Assembly (NCBI GenBank): GCA_965223695.1
Contig: CBDCXJ010000051.1
Span: 62,001-126,000 of the forward strand
Reading direction: 5' to 3'
DNA length: 64,000 nucleotides
Origin: JAUVPB01 sp965223695
Lineage (GTDB): Bacteria; Actinomycetota; Thermoleophilia; Gaiellales; Gaiellaceae
Shown: positions 46,141 through 54,136 of the stretch, one piece after another
Layout: each line of letters opens with the position of its first letter
Numbering within the stretch: the first letter of the stretch is position 1
The notes under the pieces: generated by a model
Databases searched by the model: none
Seen by the model: only the letters and a program-made list of their open reading frames with translations
Told to the model about the DNA's origin: nothing
Translations under genes and position numbers: made by a program

Positions 46141-46940
46141 TCCATCCCTATTCCGCCGTCGACGTTGATCGTCTCGCCGGTCATGTAGCTGCCGATGCCG
46201 GAGCAGAGAACGCAGACGGCATCGGCGACCTCGTGGGGCAGCCCGCGTCGCGCAAGGGGCACGTTTGCCTCGATCCGCTCGAGCATCGCAGTGTCCTCCC
46301 GCAGGACCTTGGTCATCTCGGTGTCCATCGGCCCGGGCGCGATCGCGTTGACGGTGATGCCCTCGGCCGCGAGCTCACGAGCGAGAGCCTTCGTGAACCC
46401 GAGCACACCCGCCTTCGCCGCCGAGTAGGGCGTGCGCCCGAGGAACCCGCCACCGCGCTTGCCGGCGATCGAGGAGATGTTGACGATCCGTCCCCAGCGC
46501 GCCGCACGCATCGCCGGAAGCACCGCGCGCGAGCAGAGGTACGTGCCGGTCAGGTTCACGGCCACGAGCATGTCCCAGTCGGCCTCGGTCGTCTCGAGGA
46601 AGGGCACGAACGAGGCCACGCCCGCGTTGTTCACGAGGATGTGCGGCGGGGACGATGCCCGCGCAACCTCGGCGAAGGCCGACGCGACCGCCTCGGGCTC
46701 GCTCACATCACAGCGGAAGGCGCGCGCGTCGTGCCCAGACCGAGTGAGCTCATCGGCGACCTCCGTGGCGTTGTCGACGTCGATGTCGAGCAGGCTGACG
46801 GACGCACCGAGCGCGGCAAGCTCGCGCGAAATCTCCGCGCCCATGCCGCGACCGGCGCCGGTCACCGCCGCGTGCCGACCATTGAGGGAAAGGGCGTCGA
46901 CCAGGGTCGCGCGCTCGTTGCCTGTGCCCGACGTCATCAC
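46137..46940 (-). CDS. Short-chain dehydrogenase/reductase (copy 2)
   Basis: The 267-residue SDR has TGAGRGMGAEISRELAALG, NNAGVASF, ISSIAGKRGGGFLGRTPYSAAKAGVL and ends in MTGETINVDGGIGME. It shares long stretches with the SDR at 45376, including KRGGGFLG(K/R), so the two are a tandem duplication that may now act on different steps. It lies 3 bases after the dipeptidase gene, and the GMC oxidoreductase is first in the run. Confidence 0.92.
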   Translation of the reverse strand: MMTSGTGNERATLVDALSLNGRHAAVTGAGRGMGAEISRELAALGASVSLLDIDVDNATEVADELTRSGHDARAFRCDVSEPEAVASAFAEVARASSPPHILVNNAGVASFVPFLETTEADWDMLVAVNLTGTYLCSRAVLPAMRAARWGRIVNISSIAGKRGGGFLGRTPYSAAKAGVLGFTKALARELAAEGITVNAIAPGPMDTEMTKVLREDTAMLERIEANVPLARRGLPHEVADAVCVLCSGIGSYMTGETINVDGGIGME

Positions 46941-46943
46941 CGC

Positions 46944-47999
46944 TCAGCTGCCCGGCAACACGTCGCGCAAGACGCGAATGGCATTGCCGCCGATGATCTT
47001 CGCGATGTCCGTCTCGACGTACCCGCGCTCGAGTAGCCCCGCGGTGAAGACCGGCAAGGTCTCGGTCTTGCGCAAGCCCTCGGGGAAGTCGAGGCTGCCG
47101 TAGTCGACGCCGGAGCGGCCTCCGCCCATCTCGGCCTCCATGAGGTCGCGGGCGAAGTCGACGTAGTCCGGGCCGACGCCGACGTGATCGATGCCGACGA
47201 GCTCGACTATGTGGTCGACGTGGTCGAGCAGCGGCTCTAGCGCCGGCTCCTCGCTTATGAAGGACGGGAAGAAGCAGGCGCCAACCAACCCGCCGGACGA
47301 GGCGATCGCCCAGATCTGATCGTCCTCGAGGTTGCGCGGATGTGGCCACACGGCGGCCGCGTTGGCGTGCGAGGCGACGATCTGTCCGTCGAGCAGCTCG
47401 ACGATGTCCCAGAAGCCGTGCGGAGCCAGGTGCGACACGTCGATCAGCGTTCCCAGCCCCGCGAGCTCGCCGATCAGCTCGCGCCCCTGCTCGCTGAGCC
47501 CGGCGGGGACCGACTCACCGACGCCATCGGCGAGCGCGTTTCGCATGTTCCAGGTGGGCTGGGCGCTCCGCAGGCCGAGCCGGTGGAACGAGCGCACCAG
47601 CGCTCCGCTGCCCCGCAGCGGCGAGAGGCCTTCGAAGTGGAGGACGATACCGACGGCTCGGTCGGCGATCGCCTGGTCGAGGTCGGCGGGCGAGCGGATC
47701 ACGCGCAACTCGTCATGGCGGTGTGCCTCGGTGACGACGTCGTCGATCATCTCGAGCGCTCGCACGTCGGGGCGGCCGGCGCCATCCATCGTCGTCGGCT
47801 GGTCGCCGCCGACCGTCATGAACGCGATGCGCACGCCGCCTTCGCGCAGCCGGCTCAGGTAGTCGTCGGCGAGCGGCGCGGGCTCGCCGGCGCGGCGACG
47901 CCGATACAGGTCCATGGGAATGTCGGTGTGGCAGTCGACGACTGGAAACTCGTCGTGCAGCTCGCGTGCGCGAGCGAGGCTGTCGGCGCTGACGGTCAT
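46944..47999 (-). CDS. Membrane-dipeptidase-family metallohydrolase (peptidase M19)
   Basis: The 351-residue protein has renal-dipeptidase-family metal ligands: VVDCHTDIPMDLY (HxD), LHFEGLSPL (bridging Glu), IDVSHLAPHGFWDI and VASHANAAAVWPHPRN (two His). Proteins of this family hydrolyse dipeptides with little specificity, or in some pathways amide or lactam bonds. GTG 48029 is an alternative start; neither start has a good ribosome binding site. It follows the GMC oxidoreductase gene and precedes two SDR genes, so an amide intermediate is plausible. Confidence 0.87.
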   Translation of the reverse strand: MTVSADSLARARELHDEFPVVDCHTDIPMDLYRRRRAGEPAPLADDYLSRLREGGVRIAFMTVGGDQPTTMDGAGRPDVRALEMIDDVVTEAHRHDELRVIRSPADLDQAIADRAVGIVLHFEGLSPLRGSGALVRSFHRLGLRSAQPTWNMRNALADGVGESVPAGLSEQGRELIGELAGLGTLIDVSHLAPHGFWDIVELLDGQIVASHANAAAVWPHPRNLEDDQIWAIASSGGLVGACFFPSFISEEPALEPLLDHVDHIVELVGIDHVGVGPDYVDFARDLMEAEMGGGRSGVDYGSLDFPEGLRKTETLPVFTAGLLERGYVETDIAKIIGGNAIRVLRDVLPGS

Positions 48000-48051
48000 G
48001 GGCCGGCCGTATCGGTCGTCGGCAGGCACCTGCGCCCAGGGGGTGAGCGCC

Positions 48052-49497
48052 TCATGTGGCCGCCTTGATCAGGTCGGCAACGCGCTCGCCGAGCATCATG
48101 CACGTCAGGTTCGGGTTGTTGAGGATGTGGACGGGGAACACGCTCGCGTCTGCGACGCGGAGCCCCTCGACTCCGTGGACGCGCAGCTCGTCATCGACCA
48201 CGCGACCGATCTGACAGCCGCCCGCGGGGTGGAAGGCAGTGCCCATCCGCTCGCGCAGGATCTCGCGTAGCGGGCGAGCTTCCTCGGGGTCGCGGCCGCC
48301 GCGCGAAACCACGCTCTGCGACACGACGAGCTCCTTGAAGGTCTCGTGCGCGTGCTCGAAGCGATCGGAGTCAATCACCTCTTGCATGCGGTGGTCGATC
48401 TCGAGCGTGGCGTCCGGGTCGGCAGACGTCAGCTTCACGACGCCCTCGCCAGTGTCGGCGCTGAGCGCGAAGCTGTAGGCGCAGATGCCGGTCTCCTCGT
48501 CGAGCGCGAGCGGGAAGCACCACCAGCCGTTGCTCTCCGCGCGGGCCGCGACTGGCCAGCCGGGCAGGGTCATGTCGGCCAGCTCGGGCGGCCCCTGCAC
48601 GTAGAAGAAGCACTGCGGGTGCTCCATCATGTTGCGGCCGACCGGAAGCTGAACGATCGGCTCGATGCCGAGCTCCTGGAGCTCGTCGGCGGGCCCGATT
48701 CCCGAGCGCAGGAGCACGCTCGGGCTGCCATAGGCCCCTCCCGAGAGCAGGACGACGCCGGCGGCTACCGTATGCGGCTCCCCGGCGGCGTCGATATAGC
48801 GCACTCCGGCGACGCGGCCGCTCTCGACGAGCACCCGGTCGGTGAGCGAGTGTCCGCGGATCTCGAGGTTCGGCCGCGAGCGGGCCTCGCGCACATACGT
48901 CACGAGCGTTCCCTGGCGTACCGCGCTCTTTCGATTCTGGGGCCACTGCCCGACGATGCCGTCCCACGCGTCGGGCTCGTTCATGTCGTCGACCCAGCGG
49001 TACCCGATCTCCTTGAACGAGTCGACGAACATCTCGGCGACAGGTGACCAGTGCGCCGGCTTGATCGGCCGGATCGGCGTGATCGTCTCGACGCGCTCCA
49101 TGTAGGGGCGCACATCGTCGAAGCTCCAGCTCTCTGCACCATGCTCACGCCAGCGGTCGAAGTCGAGCGGCGCGGCGCGGACAGCGATCGTCCCGTTGAT
49201 CATCGAGCTGCCGCCGACGAGCTTGCCGCGGCGATGGTGAATCCGGCGCCCGTCGGCCAGCGGCTCGCCCCAGTAGTCCCAGTCGGTCTCGGGCGTCGGC
49301 GCACCGATGCCTGCGAAGTTGTGGCCGAGCGACGTCCCGCCCGTGAGGAACGAGGGAGGGTTGGTGAGCTCGTCCGGGTAGTCCGGGCCAGCCTCCAGAA
49401 GCAGGACGGTGCGGTCGGTGTCCTCCGACAGCCTGTTGGCGGCGGCGGCGCCTGCCGATCCGCCCCCGACTACGACAACGTCGAATGCTTCGCTCAT
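48052..49497 (-). CDS. GMC-family FAD oxidoreductase (choline-dehydrogenase-like)
   Basis: The 481-residue flavoprotein has the FAD-binding VVVVGGGSAGAAAANRLSED, the GMC signature RGKLVGGSSMINGTIAVRA and the C-terminal HPAGGCQIG with a conserved His near the active site. It oxidises an alcohol to aldehyde or acid. ATG 49497 follows a TCTAGT element by 9 bases on the minus strand, implying a leaderless mRNA. The same eight bases also form the -10 of the divergent monooxygenase gene. Confidence 0.93.
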   Translation of the reverse strand: MSEAFDVVVVGGGSAGAAAANRLSEDTDRTVLLLEAGPDYPDELTNPPSFLTGGTSLGHNFAGIGAPTPETDWDYWGEPLADGRRIHHRRGKLVGGSSMINGTIAVRAAPLDFDRWREHGAESWSFDDVRPYMERVETITPIRPIKPAHWSPVAEMFVDSFKEIGYRWVDDMNEPDAWDGIVGQWPQNRKSAVRQGTLVTYVREARSRPNLEIRGHSLTDRVLVESGRVAGVRYIDAAGEPHTVAAGVVLLSGGAYGSPSVLLRSGIGPADELQELGIEPIVQLPVGRNMMEHPQCFFYVQGPPELADMTLPGWPVAARAESNGWWCFPLALDEETGICAYSFALSADTGEGVVKLTSADPDATLEIDHRMQEVIDSDRFEHAHETFKELVVSQSVVSRGGRDPEEARPLREILRERMGTAFHPAGGCQIGRVVDDELRVHGVEGLRVADASVFPVHILNNPNLTCMMLGERVADLIKAAT

Positions 49498-49506
49498 CGT
49501 GCGGGC

Positions 49507-49514
49507 ACTAGAAT
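49507..49514. promoter_or_regulatory. Overlapping divergent -10 elements (ACTAGAAT)
   Basis: On the plus strand TAGAAT (49509-49514) lies 9 bases before GTG 49524, in frame with the monooxygenase. On the minus strand TCTAGT (49507-49512) lies 9 bases before ATG 49497. The two core elements share four base pairs, so the promoters would compete for RNA polymerase. Confidence 0.5.
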
Positions 49515-49559
49515 CGCGCTTTCGTGCACCCCGACGCAAGAGGGAGGGTGAGATCACGT

Positions 49560-50762
49560 ATGGCGCAAACCGAAGCGGACGTTGGGGCTCTTGACACGCC
49601 GCCCGAGATCATCGAGCGCGCTCGCTCTCTCGTCGCACCGCTGCGCGTCACGGCTGCGAAGCACGACCTCGAGCGGACGTACCCCTACGAGCAGCTCGCG
49701 CTGGTGCGCGAGAGCGGGCTCGAAGCGCTCCTCGTTCCGCGCGAGTTCGGCGGTATGGGCGGCACCTACATGGACGAGGTGCGAGTCGTCGGCATCCTCG
49801 CCGAAGGCGACAGCAGCGTCGCCCAGATCTTCCACGTCCACGGCACCGGTGTCGAGATCTGCACGCAGGTCGCGCCGCCCGATCTGAAGGCTCGCTGGCA
49901 TGAGGCGACCGTCGCGAAAGCGTGGCGCTGGTCGAATGCCTACTCCGAGCTGGGAACTCGGAACATCTTCGAGTACGCGGTCAAGCTCGTTCCCGACGGT
50001 GATGGCTACCGCCTGAGCGGGCGCAAGTTCTACTGCACGGGCTCGCTTGGCGCCGACGTCATGTACGTCACCGCCGTGATCGACGGGACCGATCAGCTCA
50101 GGCTGGTCCTGCTGCCAACGGACGCGCCCGGCGTGACGATCGAGGACGACTGGGACGGCATGGGCCAGGTCGGCACGGCGAGCGGTAGCACGGTTCTCGA
50201 CGACGTCCCGGTTGCGGCGAACTATGTCGTCGAGATGGACGCGATGGCCACCCCCGAAAGCCTTTTCGGCCCGCTCGGACAGCTGTCGTTCAGCGCCATC
50301 CACGTCGGCATCGCGAAGGCGGCCTGGGCCGAGGCGCTCGACTACGTCCGCACAAAGGTCAGACCCTGGGTGCACGCGGGCGTCGACGATGCGCGCACCG
50401 ACCCTATCTTGCAGGTCCGGATGGGAGAGATGCGCACGTGGCTCGACGCTGCCGAGGCGATGCAGGAGCGGGCGATCGACGCGATGGCGCGCTCCTGGGC
50501 CGACCCGAGCGCCGAGTCGCGCGCCGAGGCCTCGGTGGCGACGTCGCAGGCGAAGGCGTTCTCGACCGACGCCGGCCTCCGCGTCTGCGAGATGGCGTTC
50601 CAGGTGTCCGGCTCTTCGGCGACGCTTCGCGGGCGCGGCCTCGACCGCCACTGGCGCAACCTGCGCACGCTCAGCCTGCACGACCCCGCTGACTACAAGC
50701 ACAAGATGGTCGGCGACTTCTACCTGACCGACAACCTCCCGCCGGTGACGGCGTACACGTAG
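49560..50762 (+). CDS. Acyl-CoA-dehydrogenase-fold monooxygenase (SfnB/DszC-like, copy 4)
   Basis: The 400-residue protein has the group's intact landmarks: ESGLEALLVPREFGGMGG, YCTGSLGADVMYVTA, DDWDGMGQVGTASGSTVLDD and DRHWRNLRTLSLHDP. GGGAGGG lies 11 bases before ATG 49560. GTG 49524, in frame and 9 bases after a -10 element, is a leaderless alternative that adds 12 residues. It heads a plus-strand operon with the alpha/beta-hydrolase-fold protein (50803) and a flavin reductase (51608). This gives monooxygenase, reductase and partner in one unit. Confidence 0.88.
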   Translation: MAQTEADVGALDTPPEIIERARSLVAPLRVTAAKHDLERTYPYEQLALVRESGLEALLVPREFGGMGGTYMDEVRVVGILAEGDSSVAQIFHVHGTGVEICTQVAPPDLKARWHEATVAKAWRWSNAYSELGTRNIFEYAVKLVPDGDGYRLSGRKFYCTGSLGADVMYVTAVIDGTDQLRLVLLPTDAPGVTIEDDWDGMGQVGTASGSTVLDDVPVAANYVVEMDAMATPESLFGPLGQLSFSAIHVGIAKAAWAEALDYVRTKVRPWVHAGVDDARTDPILQVRMGEMRTWLDAAEAMQERAIDAMARSWADPSAESRAEASVATSQAKAFSTDAGLRVCEMAFQVSGSSATLRGRGLDRHWRNLRTLSLHDPADYKHKMVGDFYLTDNLPPVTAYT

Positions 50763-50802
50763 GCTCGGCGCGGCCGCGGGATCTGACCGAAGGAGACGCG
50801 CG

Positions 50803-51603
50803 ATGAGTTTTGTCGAACGCGACGGCGCAAGCATCTGGTACGACGTTCAGGGAGAGGGAGACCCCCTGACCGTGATCGGCGGCGACTGCATGGCCTCCGA
50901 TCAGTTCCACTTCGTGTTCCCCGCGCTCGTTCGCAAGCACGCGATCGTGCGCTGGGACTTCCGCAACATCGGCCACTCGGAGCGAAACCCGTCGAAGCAG
51001 GAGTTCACGATCGACGAGAAGGTCGAGGACATGAAGGCGGCGCTCGACGCCGCCGGAATCGAGAAGACGCACGTCTGGGCGATTGCGACCGGGACCTACA
51101 CGGCGGTCGTGTTCGCAGCGCGGTACCCGGAGCGGGTCGCCTCGCTGATCCACTACGGCCAGTGCGAGCCGAGCGAGGGTGGCCTGCGCGCGTTCCGCAT
51201 CCTCGATCTCATTCACAAGGAATACGACTGGCCGACGACGTGCGACCACATGGTCAGCTTCTACTCGCCGATGCCGGAGCACAAGGACTGGACGGTGTCG
51301 GTCTACCTCAAGAACGCCGACCCCTCGTGGATGAAGATGTACTGGCACGAGCTGAACGCCGACATCACCGAGGAGCTCGCATCGACGACCTGCCCCTCGC
51401 TCGTGATGATCGGGGCGCTCGGGCCGCTCGGCGCCAACACGTCCTACGGCTCCGGCTTCGAGAAGACGAAGAAGCTCCGGTCCGACACCGAGCTCGAGAT
51501 CATCGAGGCCGGCACGGGCACTTACTTCATGGTCGATCAGGCGGAGGAGACAGCCGAGAAGGTGCTCGCCTTCCTCGCGAAGCACCCGATCGGAGCCGGG
51601 TAG
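50803..51603 (+). CDS. Alpha/beta-hydrolase-fold protein lacking the serine nucleophile (copy 2)
   Basis: The 266-residue protein is a paralog of 38273. It keeps WDFRNIGHSERNPS and FAARYPERVASLIHYGQ, but the nucleophile elbow reads AIATG (Ala in place of Ser), and the C-terminal catalytic His position reads TGTYFMVDQAE. The conserved loss in both copies argues against random decay. AAGGAG precedes ATG 50803. It sits between the monooxygenase and flavin reductase genes, which suggests a role in handling the oxygenated product or stabilising the complex. Confidence 0.84.
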   Translation: MSFVERDGASIWYDVQGEGDPLTVIGGDCMASDQFHFVFPALVRKHAIVRWDFRNIGHSERNPSKQEFTIDEKVEDMKAALDAAGIEKTHVWAIATGTYTAVVFAARYPERVASLIHYGQCEPSEGGLRAFRILDLIHKEYDWPTTCDHMVSFYSPMPEHKDWTVSVYLKNADPSWMKMYWHELNADITEELASTTCPSLVMIGALGPLGANTSYGSGFEKTKKLRSDTELEIIEAGTGTYFMVDQAEETAEKVLAFLAKHPIGAG

Positions 51604-51607
51604 CAGC

Positions 51608-52123
51608 TTGACCGAGGGCGCCGACTACCGGCCGGCGCTCGGTCGCTTCCTCTCGGGAGTGACCGTCGTCACCGCTGCGCACGGCGAGGAGCGCTACGCG
51701 ATGACGGCCAGCGCGCTGACGTCCGTCTCGCTCGACCCGATCCTCCTGCTCGTCTGCTTCGGCCACGACTCCGAAACCGGTCGCGCCGTGCGAGAGGCGG
51801 GCCGCTTCGGGCTCAATATGCTCGGCGCTGACGACGCCGAGCTGGCCCGCACGTTCGCGGTGCACCGTGGCGCCGTCGGCGATCAGCTCGACAGTCACGA
51901 GCTGAGGGAGGGCCCCCGCGGCGTGCCGCTCCTCGCGGGCGCCATGGCTCACAGCGTCTGCGTGGTCGAGCGCGTGGTGCGTGGTGGCGATCATGACATC
52001 GTGGTCGGTGAGGTCGAGTGGATCGAGGACAGCGGCGTCGACCAAGCCCCCCTCGTCTACTACGAGGACGACTTCTGGACGTTGACGCCGTTCGATGCCG
52101 AGCCGCAACCCGGACCGCGCTGA
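51608..52123 (+). CDS. Flavin reductase family protein (copy 2)
   Basis: The 171-residue protein is the second HpaC/RutF-like flavin reductase: YRPALGRFLSGVTVVTA, RYAMTASALTSVSLDPILLLV and a C-terminal FDAEPQ tail after the barrel. It aligns with 27811 throughout. TTG 51608 is 4 bases after the hydrolase-like gene and is the only start that gives a complete N-terminus. It should supply FMNH2 to the monooxygenase at 49560. Confidence 0.9.
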   Translation: MTEGADYRPALGRFLSGVTVVTAAHGEERYAMTASALTSVSLDPILLLVCFGHDSETGRAVREAGRFGLNMLGADDAELARTFAVHRGAVGDQLDSHELREGPRGVPLLAGAMAHSVCVVERVVRGGDHDIVVGEVEWIEDSGVDQAPLVYYEDDFWTLTPFDAEPQPGPR

Positions 52124-52144
52124 CGTGCCGAGTGGAGGAACCCA

Positions 52145-52732
52145 ATGAGCGAGCTCTTCCCTGTCCGCAAGACGCAGATCCTGGTCGAGGAGATCCGTCA
52201 CGATCTCGGGCCTCCGCCCCCCGAAGCAGTCGTTCGCGGAGCCGCGCTGGCCGTCGTCGCCAATCCCTACGTCGGCGAGTACGTCGCCGATTTCGCACCA
52301 GCCTCTGACGAGCTGAGAGCGCTCGGCGAGACGCTCGGTAGCCGGCTCGCCGCGGTGCTCGGCGGAGCCGCTCGCGTCGACGCCTACGGGAAGGGCGCCA
52401 TTGTCGGCTCACGCGGCGAGATCGAGCACGGCGCGATCTGGCACATCCCTGGCGGGACCGGCATGCGTGGTGCGCTCGGCAAGGGGGAGGCGATCGTCCC
52501 CTCGACGAAGAAGGTCGGCGCCATTGGCGCCCGGCTCGACGTGCCGCTGACCCACCTCGAATGGTCCTACGTCGGCAGCCACTACGACGCGATCGAGGTC
52601 GGCATCGGTGACGCGCCGCGTGAGGACGAGATCGTCTTCATTCTCGCGATGGGCGCCGGAGGCCGTGTGCACGCCAGGCTTGCAGGCGGCTTCACGCTGG
52701 CTGACCGGGGCTCGGACGGCGTGCCTGTATGA
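52145..52732 (+). CDS. Amino-acid-synthesis family protein (DUF1185)
   Basis: The 195-residue protein matches the DUF1185/AA_synth pattern: VRKTQILVEEIRHDLG, AALAVVANPYVGEYVADFAP, VDAYGKGAIVGSRGEIEHGA and GEAIVPSTKKVGAIG. The family has no settled function; the name comes from early context, not an enzyme assay. GAGGAA precedes the ATG. Its stop overlaps the hydroxyisobutyrate-dehydrogenase-like gene by 4 bases, tying it to the pathway. Confidence 0.75.
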   Translation: MSELFPVRKTQILVEEIRHDLGPPPPEAVVRGAALAVVANPYVGEYVADFAPASDELRALGETLGSRLAAVLGGAARVDAYGKGAIVGSRGEIEHGAIWHIPGGTGMRGALGKGEAIVPSTKKVGAIGARLDVPLTHLEWSYVGSHYDAIEVGIGDAPREDEIVFILAMGAGGRVHARLAGGFTLADRGSDGVPV

Positions 52733-53619
52733 GAGTCGCCTTTATCGGGCTGGGACGCATGGGCTTTCCCATGGCCGGGCATCTGGCGAGCGCCGGGCAC
52801 GAGCTGACCGTGCTCGACGTCGACGAGGCCGCCGCTGCTACCTGGCTCGAGACACACGCCGGTGCCTCGGCTGCGACGCCGGCCGAGGCGGTCGCCGACG
52901 CCGAGCTGGTCGTAACCTCGCTGCCCGCTGATCTGCAGCTGCACGCCGTCGCCACGGGCGAGGGAGCCGTGCTCGGGGCGGCCGGCGACGGAGTCGTCTG
53001 GGTCGATCACACGACCGCCTCGGCGAAGCTGTCACGGGAGCTTGCCGACGAGGCACGAGCCCACGGAGTCGGGTTCGTCGATGCGCCGGTCTCGGGCGGT
53101 GTCGACGGCGCACGAGCCGGGACGCTGGCGGTCATGGCCGGGGGCGAGTCGGGCGATGTTGAGAAGGCTCGACCCGTGATGGACGTTTACGCCGCGCGCA
53201 TCAGCCACATGGGCCCGGCCGGCGCCGGCCAGCTGACCAAGATGACCAACCAAATCTGCGTCGTCGGCCTCTGCCAGGCGCTCGTCGAGGGGCTCGACTT
53301 CGCCGAGGCGGCTGGGCTGGATCTCGAGCGCGTGGTCGAGGTCATGCTCGCTGGCGCGTCCGCCTCCTGGGAGATGGAGAACCGCTGGCGACCGATGGCC
53401 GAGGGGGACTACGACTTCGGTTTCGCGACCGAGCTGATGCGCAAGGACATCGGCCTCTGCCTCGAAGAGGCGCGAACGAGCGGCGTGTCGCTACCCGTGA
53501 CGGCGCTCGTCGATCAGTTCCTCTCTGAGGTCGAGGCGCTCGGAGGTGCCCGCTGGGACTGGTGCAGCTTGATGGAACGCCAGCGGCGCCTACGCGTTGG
53601 AGTGGCCGATGCCGGCTAG
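52729..53619 (+). CDS. 3-hydroxyisobutyrate-dehydrogenase-family oxidoreductase
   Basis: The 296-residue protein has the beta-hydroxyacid dehydrogenase layout: N-terminal NAD(P) motif FIGLGRMGFPMAGHL, substrate loop DAPVSGGVDGARAGTLAVM, and the catalytic lysine in GQLTKMTNQICVVG. It oxidises a 3-hydroxy acid or reduces the semialdehyde (tartronate semialdehyde and malonate semialdehyde reductases are relatives). Start ATG 52729 overlaps the DUF1185 gene and its end overlaps the TPP alpha gene, so the block is translationally coupled. Confidence 0.9.
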   Translation: MRVAFIGLGRMGFPMAGHLASAGHELTVLDVDEAAAATWLETHAGASAATPAEAVADAELVVTSLPADLQLHAVATGEGAVLGAAGDGVVWVDHTTASAKLSRELADEARAHGVGFVDAPVSGGVDGARAGTLAVMAGGESGDVEKARPVMDVYAARISHMGPAGAGQLTKMTNQICVVGLCQALVEGLDFAEAAGLDLERVVEVMLAGASASWEMENRWRPMAEGDYDFGFATELMRKDIGLCLEEARTSGVSLPVTALVDQFLSEVEALGGARWDWCSLMERQRRLRVGVADAG

Positions 53620-54136
53620 CGGACCCGGCTGGGCGGGCGAGATCTTCGACACGCTGCGCGCGCATGACTTCACCCTGGTCGCGCACGTTCCCGACGCGGG
53701 ACACGCGTCGCTGATCGCGCTATGCGAGGCAAGCGACGACGTGCGCGTGGTCGGCCTGACGACCGAGGAAGAGGGCGTGGGGCTCCTGTGCGGGGCATGG
53801 GCGGGTGGCGAGAAGGGCGTCTTGCTGATGCAGTCGAGCGGTGTTGGCAACTGTGTCAACGCACTGGCGCTGCCCGCGATCTGCCGGATTCCCTTCCTGA
53901 CGCTCGTCGCGATGCGCGGCGAGTGGGGCGAGTTCATCCCCTGGCAGGTGCCGATGGGCCTCGGCACGCCGAAGGTGCTCGACGCCATGGGTGTCCGGAC
54001 GTTTCGCGCCAACCACGCCGACGAGGTCGGCGACACTGTGAAGGCAGCCGCGAGCCTCGCCCACAACACGCGTCAGTCGGCGGCCGTGCTCCTCTCCCAG
54101 CGGCTGATCGGCGCGAAGCAGTTCGAGGAAGCGTGA
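53609..54136 (+). CDS. TPP-dependent decarboxylase alpha subunit (sulfopyruvate/phosphonopyruvate decarboxylase-like)
   Basis: The 175-residue protein is the Pyr-domain half of a split thiamine enzyme: HVPDAGHASLI, TTEEEGVGLLCGAWAGGEKG with the conserved Glu that activates TPP, and VLLMQSSGVGNCVNAL. Split alpha/beta forms are known for sulfopyruvate decarboxylase (ComDE). GGAG lies 7-10 bases before ATG 53609, which overlaps the upstream gene. A 2-oxo-acid decarboxylation is expected; the acid is not determined. Confidence 0.87.
   Translation: MPASGPGWAGEIFDTLRAHDFTLVAHVPDAGHASLIALCEASDDVRVVGLTTEEEGVGLLCGAWAGGEKGVLLMQSSGVGNCVNALALPAICRIPFLTLVAMRGEWGEFIPWQVPMGLGTPKVLDAMGVRTFRANHADEVGDTVKAAASLAHNTRQSAAVLLSQRLIGAKQFEEA

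Noticed and set aside
53722..54135. N-terminal extension of the TPP beta subunit frame
   Set aside because: It is a shadow of the alpha gene; the conserved beta sequence starts at ATG 54136 in a TGATG overlap.
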